The notes below the pieces were generated by a model that was not told the DNA's origin, did no database searches, and saw only the letters and a program-made list of their open reading frames with translations. This document shows positions 15,924 through 24,365 of a DNA stretch of 33,084 nt, one piece after another. The translations under genes were made by a program, and so were the position numbers. Source of the stretch: Abditibacteriota bacterium (GTDB lineage: Bacteria; Armatimonadota; UBA5829). The DNA lies in the NCBI GenBank assembly GCA_017552965.1, contig JAFZNQ010000087.1, positions 1 to 33,084 on the forward strand, written 5' to 3'. Each line of letters opens with the position of its first letter. Positions within the stretch are counted from its first letter, which is position 1.

Positions 15924-16823
15924 TTGAGTGAAAACCTGATTAACGGCCTGATACTGACACTGGCCGTGTTCATGGGCTGCGCCTATTACGTGGCCATGAA
16001 GCCCGTGAATATGAGGGTGGCCCACGAGTCCCATATACCCCTGTTCAACGCCCTGTTTTCCGCGGTGGGCGTATTGCTGCTCCTGGCATATTCCCTGTGG
16101 ACGAACACGGGGCTGTATCTGCCCCCTGCCGGCATAGGCGCCGCGGCGGGCTACGGCGTCATCGCCACTCTGGCGGTGTTTGCCCATATGAAGGCCCTGG
16201 AGCGGGGACCCGTGTCCCTCACCTCCCTGTTTGCCAAGTTTTGCCTGGTGCTGCCTCTGGGGTATTCCTTTTTGTTTTTGCATGAGCAGGCGACCCTCTT
16301 CAGGGTGTCGGGCATCCTGCTGATATGCGTGTGCATAGTGATCTTTGCCGATCCCCGCAAAGGGGACAGGGAAAGGCTCTCCCGGGGCTGGCTGGCGGCG
16401 GCTCTGTCGCTGATGGTATGTAATGGCGCGGTGCAGCTCATAGGCAAGATATACGCCATGAGCTCCGCCAACGAATATCAGAATGCCTTTCTCCTGTGGG
16501 CCTTCGGCTTTGAGACCCTGGCGGCGCTGGCCATATTTCTGCGCCTGTCCCGGGGCAAAAGCCGGGAGTGCGCCCGGGCCTTTGTGACCCCGGCAGTGCT
16601 GGGCCTTTCGGTCTTTATAGCCGTGGCGGCCCTCAGCATGAATTTTGCCATAGTGGCCCTGGCCACCCGGATGGACGGCTCGGTGTTTTTCCCCATCTAT
16701 TCGGGAGGGCCCCTCATACTCATAGCCCTGGCGGGCTACCTGATATTCAGAGAGGAAATGACCTTCCGAAAGGTGACGGGCATCCTCCTGGGCATCGGAG
16801 CTATAGTGCTCCTGAATCTGTGA
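15924..16823 (+). CDS. EamA/DMT-superfamily membrane transporter
   Basis: The 299-residue hydrophobic protein has about ten transmembrane segments in two repeated halves, the drug/metabolite transporter (EamA) layout. A short soluble loop (FADPRKGDRERLSR) separates the halves. The second half ends with the typical GYLIFREEMTFRKVTGILLG pattern (acidic residue before the last helix). Members export or import small metabolites, some of them sugars or amino acids, across the cytoplasmic membrane. The start is TTG 15924 with AAGGGGAA upstream at about 9 bases; no ATG or GTG fits better. It lies 6 bases after a secreted glycosidase and 4 before another secreted protein. It may move a product of those enzymes, but substrate and direction are unknown. 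Confidence 0.85.
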   Translation: MSENLINGLILTLAVFMGCAYYVAMKPVNMRVAHESHIPLFNALFSAVGVLLLLAYSLWTNTGLYLPPAGIGAAAGYGVIATLAVFAHMKALERGPVSLTSLFAKFCLVLPLGYSFLFLHEQATLFRVSGILLICVCIVIFADPRKGDRERLSRGWLAAALSLMVCNGAVQLIGKIYAMSSANEYQNAFLLWAFGFETLAALAIFLRLSRGKSRECARAFVTPAVLGLSVFIAVAALSMNFAIVALATRMDGSVFFPIYSGGPLILIALAGYLIFREEMTFRKVTGILLGIGAIVLLNL

Positions 16824-16827
16824 AGCT

Positions 16828-18846
16828 ATGATCAAAAAGACTATTCTTGCATTTTTGCTCCTGGCGGCCCTTATCCCGGCCGCGGCCGACGTGTACGACT
16901 TTGACGGCTCCATGACCGAAGCCTGCCTCCGGGCCTATCTGGCCCGGGCCGCCGGCTGGAACGGCATATGCTGCCTGGGCCAGGAGTTCCCCGAGAAATA
17001 TCACGATGACAGCCTCAGGGCGGTGGCCAACGTCAAGCCCATGTATATCAGCCGGGCAGTGCTGGCCTGGGAGACCCCCAAGGACCCGGAGGCCCATTTC
17101 AAAAGGGCGGCGGACAGCGCCGCCGAGCTCCACGCCATAGACAGCCGCATCCTGCTGGAGGCGGCCATATTCGAAGCGGTGTACAGCCTGGAGGACGGTC
17201 CTGACGTGGACCGGATACCCATACCCGCCCGGGTGTTCGAGGCCTTTGGCCTGCCGGCAGAGGACAGATGCTTCCGCTACGAGGACATGCTGTTTCCCGA
17301 CGGCAGATACAGGGACTACTGGGGCAAGGGCATTTCCGTGCCCGACATTACCCGCACGGAGACCCGGATGTGGGAGTATTACCGGGCCTGCCGGTATATA
17401 GACGCCGGCTATGAAGCCATCAATTTCGGCGCGGTGGAGCTGACGGGAGTGGACGACACGGGCCTGGAAGCCCGGGCCCAGGTGCTCTCCCTGGTGAGAG
17501 CCTACGGCAGGCAGCATGCCCGCCGGCACTGCGTGCTGTGCACCGGCCACCTGAAGGCGGGCTCCGCCCTCAGGGACGGACGGCTGCTATGGGACCTGGC
17601 GGAGTTTCCACTCCGACTGGTGACAGGCACGGAGCCCATCACCGCTTCCATTCAGCCGGGCCACAGAGACGCCACCTACGGTACTCTCCCCGGTGGGCAG
17701 CACCCCATGGGCTGGCAGACGGCGGCTCTGCCCTGCCTCTACGAGTTTGACAACTATCTCTCCGGCATAGACGCCCGGAATATCTACGCCGTGTGGGGCA
17801 CCGACGAGACCAGCTGGTTTGCGAGCTGCAAGCCGGGCTACAGGAACTATTTTCTCAAATACGCGGCGGACCGCATCAGCCGCATCACGGTGAACGGCTT
17901 TCTCATGATGCCCTGCGGCAGGCCCTGCCGGGTGCCTCTCGTGAAGCCGCAGCAATACGTATATCTGTGCAACGAGCCCTCCGAGGCCTGTCCCATAGGA
18001 GGCGGCCAGGAGGACACCATCAAGGCCCTCTTCGAGCGCCGCTACGACCTGGCTCCCGCTCCCGCCCTCAGGGAGCCGGACAAGCGGGAGAGGGGAGAGC
18101 AGCTGGGCTTTGACCCCATGGACGGCGGCATAGGGGAGCGGCTGTTCCGCAAGGCGGAGTCTTACACGGCGCCCAACTATACCAACGGCTATATCAAAGA
18201 CGTGTTTGACGTCTACGGAGTATCGCCCGCCCCCGAGAAGCCCGCCGATTTTGTCCCCGGGCCAAAGCAGGCCGGCATCAGCCCGGCGGGGCTGGCCCTG
18301 GACGGGCCCACTGTGGAGGTCAGGAGCTTTCCGGAGATATCCGGGGGCTCTCTCACGGTGTATGCGGCCTTTATGCTGTCGCCGGAGGTCTGGGAGGATT
18401 CGTTTATGCTGCTGGAAAAGTATTCCTTTATGAAGAGCGGGTGGTACGTGAAGTATTACAAGCCCGAGGACAGCCTGTATGCGGAGATATTTGACGGCAG
18501 CGGCGAGCGCAGGACCGTGGACTTTCCCGTCCCCCGGGACGGCGGGCTCCACCGCATCTGCTTTGTGTGCGACGGCAAGCGCCTGTCCGCCTATCTGGAC
18601 GGGGCCCTCGCGGACAAGACGCCGGCGGGCAGCATAGTCCCCGACGCCACCAACCTGATCCTGTCCGGGGGCCTCGCGGGCACCCTGTCCGATATCAGGA
18701 TATACAACTACGCCCTGTCCCAAAGAGACGCGGAGAGGCTCAGCTCCGGCCTGATGGAGGAGGAGCCCGAGGAGGAGCCGGATCTGGTGATCTTCGGCGA
18801 GATACGCCGCCGGGGCCGGGGCTTCGGCATCAGTATAGGCTTTTAG
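16828..18846 (+). CDS. Secreted protein with unassigned catalytic-like region and C-terminal LamG-like domain
   Basis: The 672-residue protein starts at ATG 16828, four bases after the transporter stop. The signal peptide MIKKTILAFLLLAALIPAAA is clear. Residues about 25-460 form a globular region whose motifs (YEAINFGAVELTGVDDTG, VLCTGHL, NIYAVWGTDETSWFA) suggest a TIM barrel of glycosidase type; I cannot place it in a named family. Residues about 487-637 look like a LamG/concanavalin-type sandwich (SLTVYAAFMLSP, GWYVKYYKPEDSLYAEIFDG, LHRICFVCDGKRLSAYLDG, LSDIRIYNYALS), a common carbohydrate-binding module. A short acidic stretch (LMEEEPEEEPD) and a basic tail follow. As last gene of the operon with the large glycosidase and the transporter, a role in binding or cutting the same glycan is likely but unproven. 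Confidence 0.75.
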   Translation: MIKKTILAFLLLAALIPAAADVYDFDGSMTEACLRAYLARAAGWNGICCLGQEFPEKYHDDSLRAVANVKPMYISRAVLAWETPKDPEAHFKRAADSAAELHAIDSRILLEAAIFEAVYSLEDGPDVDRIPIPARVFEAFGLPAEDRCFRYEDMLFPDGRYRDYWGKGISVPDITRTETRMWEYYRACRYIDAGYEAINFGAVELTGVDDTGLEARAQVLSLVRAYGRQHARRHCVLCTGHLKAGSALRDGRLLWDLAEFPLRLVTGTEPITASIQPGHRDATYGTLPGGQHPMGWQTAALPCLYEFDNYLSGIDARNIYAVWGTDETSWFASCKPGYRNYFLKYAADRISRITVNGFLMMPCGRPCRVPLVKPQQYVYLCNEPSEACPIGGGQEDTIKALFERRYDLAPAPALREPDKRERGEQLGFDPMDGGIGERLFRKAESYTAPNYTNGYIKDVFDVYGVSPAPEKPADFVPGPKQAGISPAGLALDGPTVEVRSFPEISGGSLTVYAAFMLSPEVWEDSFMLLEKYSFMKSGWYVKYYKPEDSLYAEIFDGSGERRTVDFPVPRDGGLHRICFVCDGKRLSAYLDGALADKTPAGSIVPDATNLILSGGLAGTLSDIRIYNYALSQRDAERLSSGLMEEEPEEEPDLVIFGEIRRRGRGFGISIGF

Positions 18847-18883
18847 AAAAAAAAGGCGGCCCTGAGGGGCCGCTTTATTTTAT
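18847..18883. terminator. Bidirectional terminator between the glycosidase and cobalamin operons
   Basis: GCGGCCC (18856-18862) pairs with GGGCCGC (18867-18873) around TGAG. A run of A precedes it and TTTATTTTA follows, so it can end both convergent operons. The minus-strand gene ends inside it, at 18875. Confidence 0.85.
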
Positions 18884-19237
18884 CCTCTGTCCGATGCCGG
18901 CGGTGACCCGGTACACCCGGTCGGCTCTGGCCGCCAGCAGGCAGCAGAGCCTGCCGGTCACGTCCCGCCACAGCCGGTTTTCCGGCTCTGCGGGCACCAC
19001 GCCGCAGCCCAGCTGGTCGCAGACGAACACCGTGTCCGGGTGCCGGTCCGCAAAGGCCAGCAGCTCTGCCTCCGGGTCTCTCTTCTCCGCCAGGGCCTGC
19101 CGGACCCAGCTCTGCAGATTGTATATCACGGGCTTGGGCGTCAGCTCTCCGTCCGCCGCGCTGTCCGGCGTCAGGCCGTGAAGGGTCAGGGCGAACTGCA
19201 GCTTGCCCTGGCTCCTGCCCCCTATGATGAGCTCCAT
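18875..19237 (-). CDS. Short CobU-family protein (second copy in operon)
   Basis: The 120-residue protein begins MELIIGGRSQGK, a P-loop like the CobU GGxxxGK. It ends with the CobU C-terminal signature in recognisable form, VFVCDQLGCGVVPAEP...LWRDVTGRL and VYRVTAGIGQRIK. CobU (adenosylcobinamide kinase and guanylyltransferase) usually has about 170-180 residues. This one lacks the middle, including the HRxRR segment with the guanylylated histidine, so it may keep only part of the activity or be a partner of the full-length CobU at 20024. It is the last gene of the cobalamin operon, ten bases after cobS, with GAGAAGA before the ATG. Similar short versions are, to my recollection, common beside cobS in anaerobes. 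Confidence 0.75.
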   Translation of the reverse strand: MELIIGGRSQGKLQFALTLHGLTPDSAADGELTPKPVIYNLQSWVRQALAEKRDPEAELLAFADRHPDTVFVCDQLGCGVVPAEPENRLWRDVTGRLCCLLAARADRVYRVTAGIGQRIK

Positions 19238-19247
19238 ATTTTTCTTC

Positions 19248-20027
19248 TCACAGACACAGGCCGGCCGCGGCGAAGACCGCTTCGGACACGGTGATGAGCC
19301 AGCCCAGGGTGTCGCCGTTGATGCCTCCGAACTCCTTTTCCGTCATGCGGCGGAAGCCCTTGAGTATCCCCGCGGACAGGAGCAGGCACAACGCCGCCTC
19401 GGGGATGGAGATGTAGGCCAGGGCCGCGTAGCACAATACCGCTATGACTATGAGGCATCTCCGGACATAGCGGGTGTCCGCCGTCTTTTGGAAGGCGGCC
19501 GCCATGCCTTCGTCACGCATAAGAGGGAGACGGAGCAGGGCCGCGGCGGCGAAGCAGCGGCTCAGGACAAAGCCTATGGCGCAGACGTAGAGGCCCTTTT
19601 GGTTCAGGCCGCCCATGACTCCTGCCATGAACACAAGCATGCACACCAGGCCTATGACGGCAAAGGCTCCCAGGCGGGGGTCCTTGAGTATCCTCATGCG
19701 TTCTTCCCTGTCTCTGCAGGCAGCGAGGGCGTCGGTCACGTCGCAAAAGCCGTCCAGGTGTATGCCGCCTGTGACCAGCACGTAAGCTGCGGCAATGAGC
19801 GCGCCCCTGGCGCAGTCCGGCAGATACACCCGGGCCGTCAGGGAGGCTATGACAATGACTATCACTCCCAGCACCGCTCCCGCCAGAGGCATCCAGCACA
19901 GGGACCGGGAGAGGTTTTCCGGTTTCCAGGCCAGCTGCGGAACGGGCAGCCTGGTCCAGACGGACAGGGCTGTCACCATGCTGCGCACGGCCTTTTTCTT
20001 CAATAGTCTGACACACTTTCTGTTCAT
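19248..20027 (-). CDS. cobS: Adenosylcobinamide-GDP ribazoletransferase (cobalamin synthase)
   Basis: The 259-residue membrane protein joins adenosylcobinamide-GDP with alpha-ribazole, the last assembly step of the cobalamin nucleotide loop. The opening VWTRLPVP and the conserved GGIHLDGFCDVTDAL, KDPRLGAFAVIG and GGINGDTLGW motifs are typical and include the acidic metal-binding residues. Several hydrophobic helices are seen. The start ATG 20027 overlaps the cobU stop (ATGA), which indicates translational coupling. Confidence 0.93.
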   Translation of the reverse strand: MNRKCVRLLKKKAVRSMVTALSVWTRLPVPQLAWKPENLSRSLCWMPLAGAVLGVIVIVIASLTARVYLPDCARGALIAAAYVLVTGGIHLDGFCDVTDALAACRDREERMRILKDPRLGAFAVIGLVCMLVFMAGVMGGLNQKGLYVCAIGFVLSRCFAAAALLRLPLMRDEGMAAAFQKTADTRYVRRCLIVIAVLCYAALAYISIPEAALCLLLSAGILKGFRRMTEKEFGGINGDTLGWLITVSEAVFAAAGLCL

Positions 20028-20533
20028 TTGATCTTCACTCCTATGCCGGCTACCGCTTCGGTGACCGTGTCTGCCATCGCGGCGATGGCGCAATTGAGAC
20101 GCCCCAGGGCGTCCATGTATTCCAGCACCGAGGGCGAATAGCTCCCGGCGTCATCAAATATCTCGTTGGTGACTATGACCAGATGAGCGGTCTTTTGTCT
20201 CAGGCGGTCTATGCCCGCCAGTATCCTGTCTGCCGCCCGGTCTCCCGGGGTGGGGACGTCAAACATTTCGTTGGCCAGCAGGTTGGGGAGGCATTCCAGC
20301 AGGCACACGCCCCGCACGTCGGCGCCGCCTATGTCCGTGTAGCGCTCCACCGTGACAAAGCCCAGGCCCCGGCGCCTCTCCCGGTGCAGGCGCACCTTTT
20401 CCTCGCCCTCTCTGTCCCATATCCGCATGGTGGCCAGATAGATGAGGGGACCGCCTCCGGCCAGGCTCACGCACTGAGCCTCCGCCAGGGCCGACTTGCC
20501 GTTGGAGGCGCCTCCGGTCACAAGGGACAGCAT
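20024..20533 (-). CDS. cobU: Adenosylcobinamide kinase / guanylyltransferase
   Basis: The 169-residue protein phosphorylates adenosylcobinamide and then transfers GMP to it. The P-loop GGASNGKS, the YLATM strand, HRERRRGLGFVTVE (the histidine expected to carry GMP) and LLECLPNLLANEMF follow the family order. The C-terminal NEVGxGVVP signature is replaced by NEIFDDAGSYSP, a variant I associate with anaerobic Firmicutes-type CobU; the classical form occurs instead in the short protein at 18875. Its ATG directly follows the cobT stop and its stop overlaps the cobS start. Confidence 0.92.
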   Translation of the reverse strand: MLSLVTGGASNGKSALAEAQCVSLAGGGPLIYLATMRIWDREGEEKVRLHRERRRGLGFVTVERYTDIGGADVRGVCLLECLPNLLANEMFDVPTPGDRAADRILAGIDRLRQKTAHLVIVTNEIFDDAGSYSPSVLEYMDALGRLNCAIAAMADTVTEAVAGIGVKIK

Positions 20534-21556
20534 TCAGCCCTCCTCATAAAACACGGGCAGTTCTTCGAACACCCCTATGGCCATGTCCAGCAGGGGCAGC
20601 AGGGCCGCTGCGCCGGTGCCTTCGCCCAGAGCCATACCGAACCGGAGCCCGGCCTCCATGCCCAGCCTGTCCAGCACCGCTGCCGCGGCGGGCTCCGCCG
20701 AGGCGTGGGAGGGTATGACGTAGTCCCGGGCGGCAGGGCAGAGCATGACCGCCAGCAGGGCGCTGACGGAGGAGATGAGCCCGTCCATGACCACCGGGAC
20801 CCCATAGACGGCCCCCCCGATGAACGCGCCGCACATGGCGCCTATATCAAAGCCCCCCAGCCTGGCCAGCAGGTCCAGAGGGTCCGAGGGGTCGGGTCTG
20901 TTGGCGGCTATGCCTTCCGTGATGACCCGTATCTTGCGTTCAAGGCCCCCTTCGCCGAGGCCGCTGCCGGGGCCGGTGATATCACTCACCGGCAGTCCGG
21001 TGAGGACCGAGGCGATGGCCGTGGAGGTGGAGGTGTTGCCTATGCCTATCTCCCCGGCGCAAAAGAGGCTGTAGTCTTCCCGCCTGTCCCGGACGGCTTC
21101 TATGCCGGTGATCACAGACTGCTCCGCCTGCTCCCGGGTCATGGCGGGCCCCCGGCGAAAGCTCTTGGTGCCCCGGCATATCTTTTTGTCTATGGTCCCC
21201 GCCACGTCGGTGAGCATGCCCACGTCATAGAGCAGCAGATCCGCCCCCGCCTGTTTGGCCATTACGGCCACGGAGGTCTTTCCCTGCAGCATCAGCTCCG
21301 CCAGAAAGGAGGTCACCTCCGATGGGGACTCGGTGATGTTTTCCCGGCAGATGCCGTTGTCCGAGGCAAACACCAGTATGCACCGGCGGCTGAAGTCCAG
21401 GTCCGGCCTGATGGCGCAGAGACGGGCCACCATGGGCTCCAGAAGCCCCAGGGCTCCCCGGGGCTTGGCCAGGGTGTTCCACCGCTTCAGGGCCTGCTCG
21501 TAGAGGGCCGCGTCAAAGGGACGGGCCCGGGATATGTAGTCGCTGAGTGTCGTCAT
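20534..21556 (-). CDS. cobT: Nicotinate-nucleotide:dimethylbenzimidazole phosphoribosyltransferase
   Basis: The 340-residue cytoplasmic enzyme makes alpha-ribazole phosphate from the lower-ligand base and nicotinate mononucleotide. Family motifs are present in order: VFASDNGI, GEIGIGNTSTSTA, GGFDIGAMCGA, and the C-terminal FGMALGEGTGAAALLPLLDMA with the catalytic-type glutamate in GEGTGA. Length matches the family. The start MTTLSDYI at 21556 is 11 bases after the ATPase stop. A longer open frame upstream overlaps the ATPase gene and was not used. Confidence 0.94.
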   Translation of the reverse strand: MTTLSDYISRARPFDAALYEQALKRWNTLAKPRGALGLLEPMVARLCAIRPDLDFSRRCILVFASDNGICRENITESPSEVTSFLAELMLQGKTSVAVMAKQAGADLLLYDVGMLTDVAGTIDKKICRGTKSFRRGPAMTREQAEQSVITGIEAVRDRREDYSLFCAGEIGIGNTSTSTAIASVLTGLPVSDITGPGSGLGEGGLERKIRVITEGIAANRPDPSDPLDLLARLGGFDIGAMCGAFIGGAVYGVPVVMDGLISSVSALLAVMLCPAARDYVIPSHASAEPAAAAVLDRLGMEAGLRFGMALGEGTGAAALLPLLDMAIGVFEELPVFYEEG

Positions 21557-21567
21557 AAGCGTGTCCT

Positions 21568-22317
21568 CTATGCCCACAGCTCTCCCAGCTGCCGGAACCA
21601 CTCCCTCACGTCCATGCCGTAAACCTGCTGCAGGTGGGCGGGGGACAGGGCCTCCTCTATGGGCCCCAGGGCCACGGTCCTGCCCCTGTCCAGGAGCAGG
21701 GCCTCGGTGCCGTAGAGCCGGGCCAGGCTCAGGTCGTGGACCACCGACACCACGGCGCCGCCGGTGTCCCGGAGCCACTTCTGTATCAGGTCAAACACCT
21801 GCTTCTGATATATGAGGTCCAGGTGGTTGGTGGGCTCGTCCAGCAGCATGATGCGGGTGTTCTGACAGAGGAGCTGCGCCAAAAAGCACCGCTGCAGCTC
21901 GCCTCCCGACAGGGTGGTGACGGACTGGTCCTTCAGGGCCGTCAGCCCCGTCTTTTCCAAAGCGTCGTCTATATAGCGCCGGTTGTCCGACCTTCTGAAC
22001 AGCCCCTCGTTCCAGGGATATCTGCCCATGGCCACTATTTCTTCCACCGTGAAGGCGTAGCCCACGCTGTGGTTCTGCATCAGCATGCCCATAAAGCGGG
22101 CCGTCTCCCGGGGCTTCTGGTTTTTCAGGTCCTTGCCGTTGACCCTGATCTGCCCCGTGTAGGGCGCCGAGCCGCTGACGGCGTTGAGCAGGGTGCTTTT
22201 GCCCGCCCCGTTGGGCCCGGCCACCATGAGCCAGGAGCCGGGGTTGACGCGCAGGCTGACGTCGGAGAGTACCTGCAGAGCTCCGTAGGACACGGATACG
22301 TGATCGAGTGACAGCAT
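21568..22317 (-). CDS. btuD: ABC transporter ATP-binding protein, probably corrinoid uptake
   Basis: The 249-residue ATPase of the FecE/BtuD type carries Walker A GPNGAGKST, a Q-loop (MLMQNHSVG), the signature LSGGELQR, Walker B RIMLLDEPTNHLD and the switch histidine in VSVVHDLS. The start ATG 22317 shares one base with the permease stop (TAATG). The family also serves siderophores; the corrinoid role is inferred from fusion into an operon with cobT, cobU and cobS. Confidence 0.9.
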   Translation of the reverse strand: MLSLDHVSVSYGALQVLSDVSLRVNPGSWLMVAGPNGAGKSTLLNAVSGSAPYTGQIRVNGKDLKNQKPRETARFMGMLMQNHSVGYAFTVEEIVAMGRYPWNEGLFRRSDNRRYIDDALEKTGLTALKDQSVTTLSGGELQRCFLAQLLCQNTRIMLLDEPTNHLDLIYQKQVFDLIQKWLRDTGGAVVSVVHDLSLARLYGTEALLLDRGRTVALGPIEEALSPAHLQQVYGMDVREWFRQLGELWA

Positions 22318-23324
22318 TATCTGAGCCTTGACGAATGATAGAATATATACACAAAGACGATAGAGCCCACAAAGGAGGTGATGACTCCTATGGGGAGCTC
22401 CAGAGGCCTCATGATCACTCTGGCCAGCAGGTCCGCCAGCATGAGGAATATGGCGCCGGCAAAGACGCAGGCCGGCAGCAGCCTCTTGTGATTGGCGCCT
22501 ATGACCAGCCGGGTCATATGGGGGATCACCAGTCCGGCAAAGCCGATGGTGCCGCCCACGGATACGGAGGCGCCTATGAGCCCGGACACGCAGATGAGTA
22601 TGATGAGCTTGACCCGGCGCACGTCTATGCCTATGTGGCGGGCGTTTTCCTCTCCGGCGCTGAAGGCGTTCAGCTCCTCGCAGTGCCACAGGATGCCCGC
22701 TCCGAACAGGGCCAGGGACACCAGCAGCAGCAGACAGTCTCCGTAGCCGGAGCCCGCCAGGGAGCCCATGGTCCAGAACATGATGGTCTTGATCCTGTCT
22801 CCCGCAAAGGTGATGAGCAGGCTGGTGATGCTGCCCGCAAACATGGTGAAGATGACGCCTATGAGAATGATGGTGTTGGTGGAGAGGGAGCAGTCTATCT
22901 TGTAGGCCAGGGACATGATGATGAGCAGGGACAAAAAGGCGCAGAGGATGGCGGACATGGCGGTGCCCAGCCCCTCAAACAGGCTGAAGCGGGCTGCTAT
23001 GGCCAATATGGCCCCCAGAGCCGCTCCGCTGCTGACGCCCAGGGTGGAGCCGTCCGCCAGAGGGTTCCGGAGGAGGCCCTGCATGGCGCCGCCGGCCAGA
23101 GCCAAAGCGGCTCCCGTGAGTGCCGTACACAGCACTCGCGGGAGACGTATCTCGGTGATGATGGAATAGTAGGCCGTGTGGGAGTTCCTGCCTGCCAGCA
23201 GGTCTCCGACGGCCTCAAGCACTTTCCCCGCAGGCACGCTGACGCTGCCGGCCGCCGTGCACAGGACAGCGGCGGCTATGAGGCAAATGGTCAGCAGCAG
23301 CCACAGCAGGGAATTATTTTTCAA
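22317..23324 (-). CDS. btuC: FecCD-family ABC transporter permease, probably corrinoid uptake
   Basis: The 335-residue permease has about ten transmembrane helices and the family landmarks RLPRVLCTALTGAALALAGG, QGLLRNPLADGSTLGVSSGA and GTIGFAGLVIPHMTRL. The start is taken as TTG 23324 (MKNNSLLWLLLTICLIAAA). This fits the family length and overlaps the end of the binding-protein gene by 11 bases. No good ribosome binding site precedes it, so coupling to the upstream gene is likely. Confidence 0.9.
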   Translation of the reverse strand: MKNNSLLWLLLTICLIAAAVLCTAAGSVSVPAGKVLEAVGDLLAGRNSHTAYYSIITEIRLPRVLCTALTGAALALAGGAMQGLLRNPLADGSTLGVSSGAALGAILAIAARFSLFEGLGTAMSAILCAFLSLLIIMSLAYKIDCSLSTNTIILIGVIFTMFAGSITSLLITFAGDRIKTIMFWTMGSLAGSGYGDCLLLLVSLALFGAGILWHCEELNAFSAGEENARHIGIDVRRVKLIILICVSGLIGASVSVGGTIGFAGLVIPHMTRLVIGANHKRLLPACVFAGAIFLMLADLLARVIMRPLELPIGVITSFVGSIVFVYIFYHSSRLR

Positions 23325-24252
23325 TGGCGTCAAAGAGGTCCGCGGCCAGCTCGTCGGCTCCGTCTGCCAGAGCCATGCTGGGCTGCGACAGCTTGTCGGA
23401 AGCAACGATGAACACGCGGCCGTCCCGGATAGCCTTGATCTTGTCCCAGCCCTTGCGGGAGCAGATCTCCTTGAGCATGGCGTCCTTGTCGTCCATGTCG
23501 GGGCAGAGAGCCACTATGATCTCCGGGTCGCGGCTGATGACCTGCTCCTCGGAGACCTGTATCCAGCCGGTATATTTCTGGAAGATATTCTTGAGGCCCA
23601 GCAGCTTGCCTATCTCGTTGAGGAAGGTGCTGCCGCCGGAAGCCCACAGGCCCTGGCTGAGGGGAGACACCTCAAAATACACGGTCTTGCCCTCGAAGGG
23701 GGCTCCCTTGCACTTGTTTTTCAGGTCCTCCAGACGGGTCCAGAAGGTGGACACCGCTTCTTCGCCCTCGGACTTTTTGTTGAGGCATTCCGCTATGAGC
23801 GTGATGGTGGTGGGCACGTCGTCCAGCTTGTCCGACTTGACGGTGAGCACGGGGATGCCCGCCTTTTCCAGAGCCTCGGAGTGCTCCTTGGTCTGGGCCA
23901 TGGTGTTCATGATCACCAGATCGGGCTTCAGCATGATGATCTCTTCGGCGTTGGTGTTGGGGCCGGTGCCTACCTTGGGCAGGCTCTTGATGATGGAAGG
24001 ACTGTCGCAAAACTCGCCTCTGCCCACCAGCATATCCAGGCAGCCAAGAGCGATGAGATTGGTGATGTCAGCCGGGTTCATGGCTATCACCCGCTTGGGA
24101 GGCTTGACAAAATGCAGGGTATTGCCCGTCATGTCGGTGACGGTGTAGCTCCCGGTGGCGTTCTTGACAGGCTTTTTCTTCTCGCCTCCGCAGCCGGCCA
24201 TGATACCGGCGGCAATGACGAGGACCAACAGCAATAGAGACAGGCGTTTCAT
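23314..24252 (-). CDS. btuF: Periplasmic/lipoprotein corrinoid-type substrate-binding protein
   Basis: The 312-residue protein has a lipoprotein signal (MKRLSLLLLVLVIAAGIMAGC, lipobox cysteine C21) and a charged linker. The class III (BtuF/FhuD-like) binding fold follows, with the family openings PPKRVIAMNPADITNLIALG and LKPDLVIMNT. It captures the corrinoid outside the membrane and passes it to the permease. It is first in the operon, with AGGAGG 6 bases before ATG 24252. Specificity for cobinamide or cobalamin is inferred from the downstream salvage genes. Iron-siderophore binding is the main alternative. Confidence 0.88.
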   Translation of the reverse strand: MKRLSLLLLVLVIAAGIMAGCGGEKKKPVKNATGSYTVTDMTGNTLHFVKPPKRVIAMNPADITNLIALGCLDMLVGRGEFCDSPSIIKSLPKVGTGPNTNAEEIIMLKPDLVIMNTMAQTKEHSEALEKAGIPVLTVKSDKLDDVPTTITLIAECLNKKSEGEEAVSTFWTRLEDLKNKCKGAPFEGKTVYFEVSPLSQGLWASGGSTFLNEIGKLLGLKNIFQKYTGWIQVSEEQVISRDPEIIVALCPDMDDKDAMLKEICSRKGWDKIKAIRDGRVFIVASDKLSQPSMALADGADELAADLFDAIEK

Positions 24253-24273
24253 GGATCCCTCCTGTATGTGATT

Positions 24274-24295
24274 GCGCCCCTGCGGGGCGGGGCGC
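24274..24295 (-). other. Leader hairpin of the cobalamin operon
   Basis: GCGCCCC (24274-24280) pairs with GGGGCGC (24289-24295). A second, exclusive pairing, GCCCC/GGGGC (24276-24280 with 24284-24288), is possible. It lies about 20 bases before the start codon, just upstream of the ribosome binding site. It might affect translation, but no known riboswitch is recognised here. Confidence 0.4.
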
Positions 24296-24326
24296 GTCTG
24301 GCGCTCAAATATGTATATTCATAAAA

Positions 24327-24355
24327 ATTATAACATTCTGCCGCCCGATAGTCAA
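24327..24355 (-). promoter_or_regulatory. Promoter of the cobalamin operon
   Basis: Minus strand TTGACT (24355-24350), 17-base spacer, TATAAT (24332-24327). The predicted leader is only about 70 bases. Confidence 0.88.
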
Positions 24356-24365
24356 CAAAGAGCAG

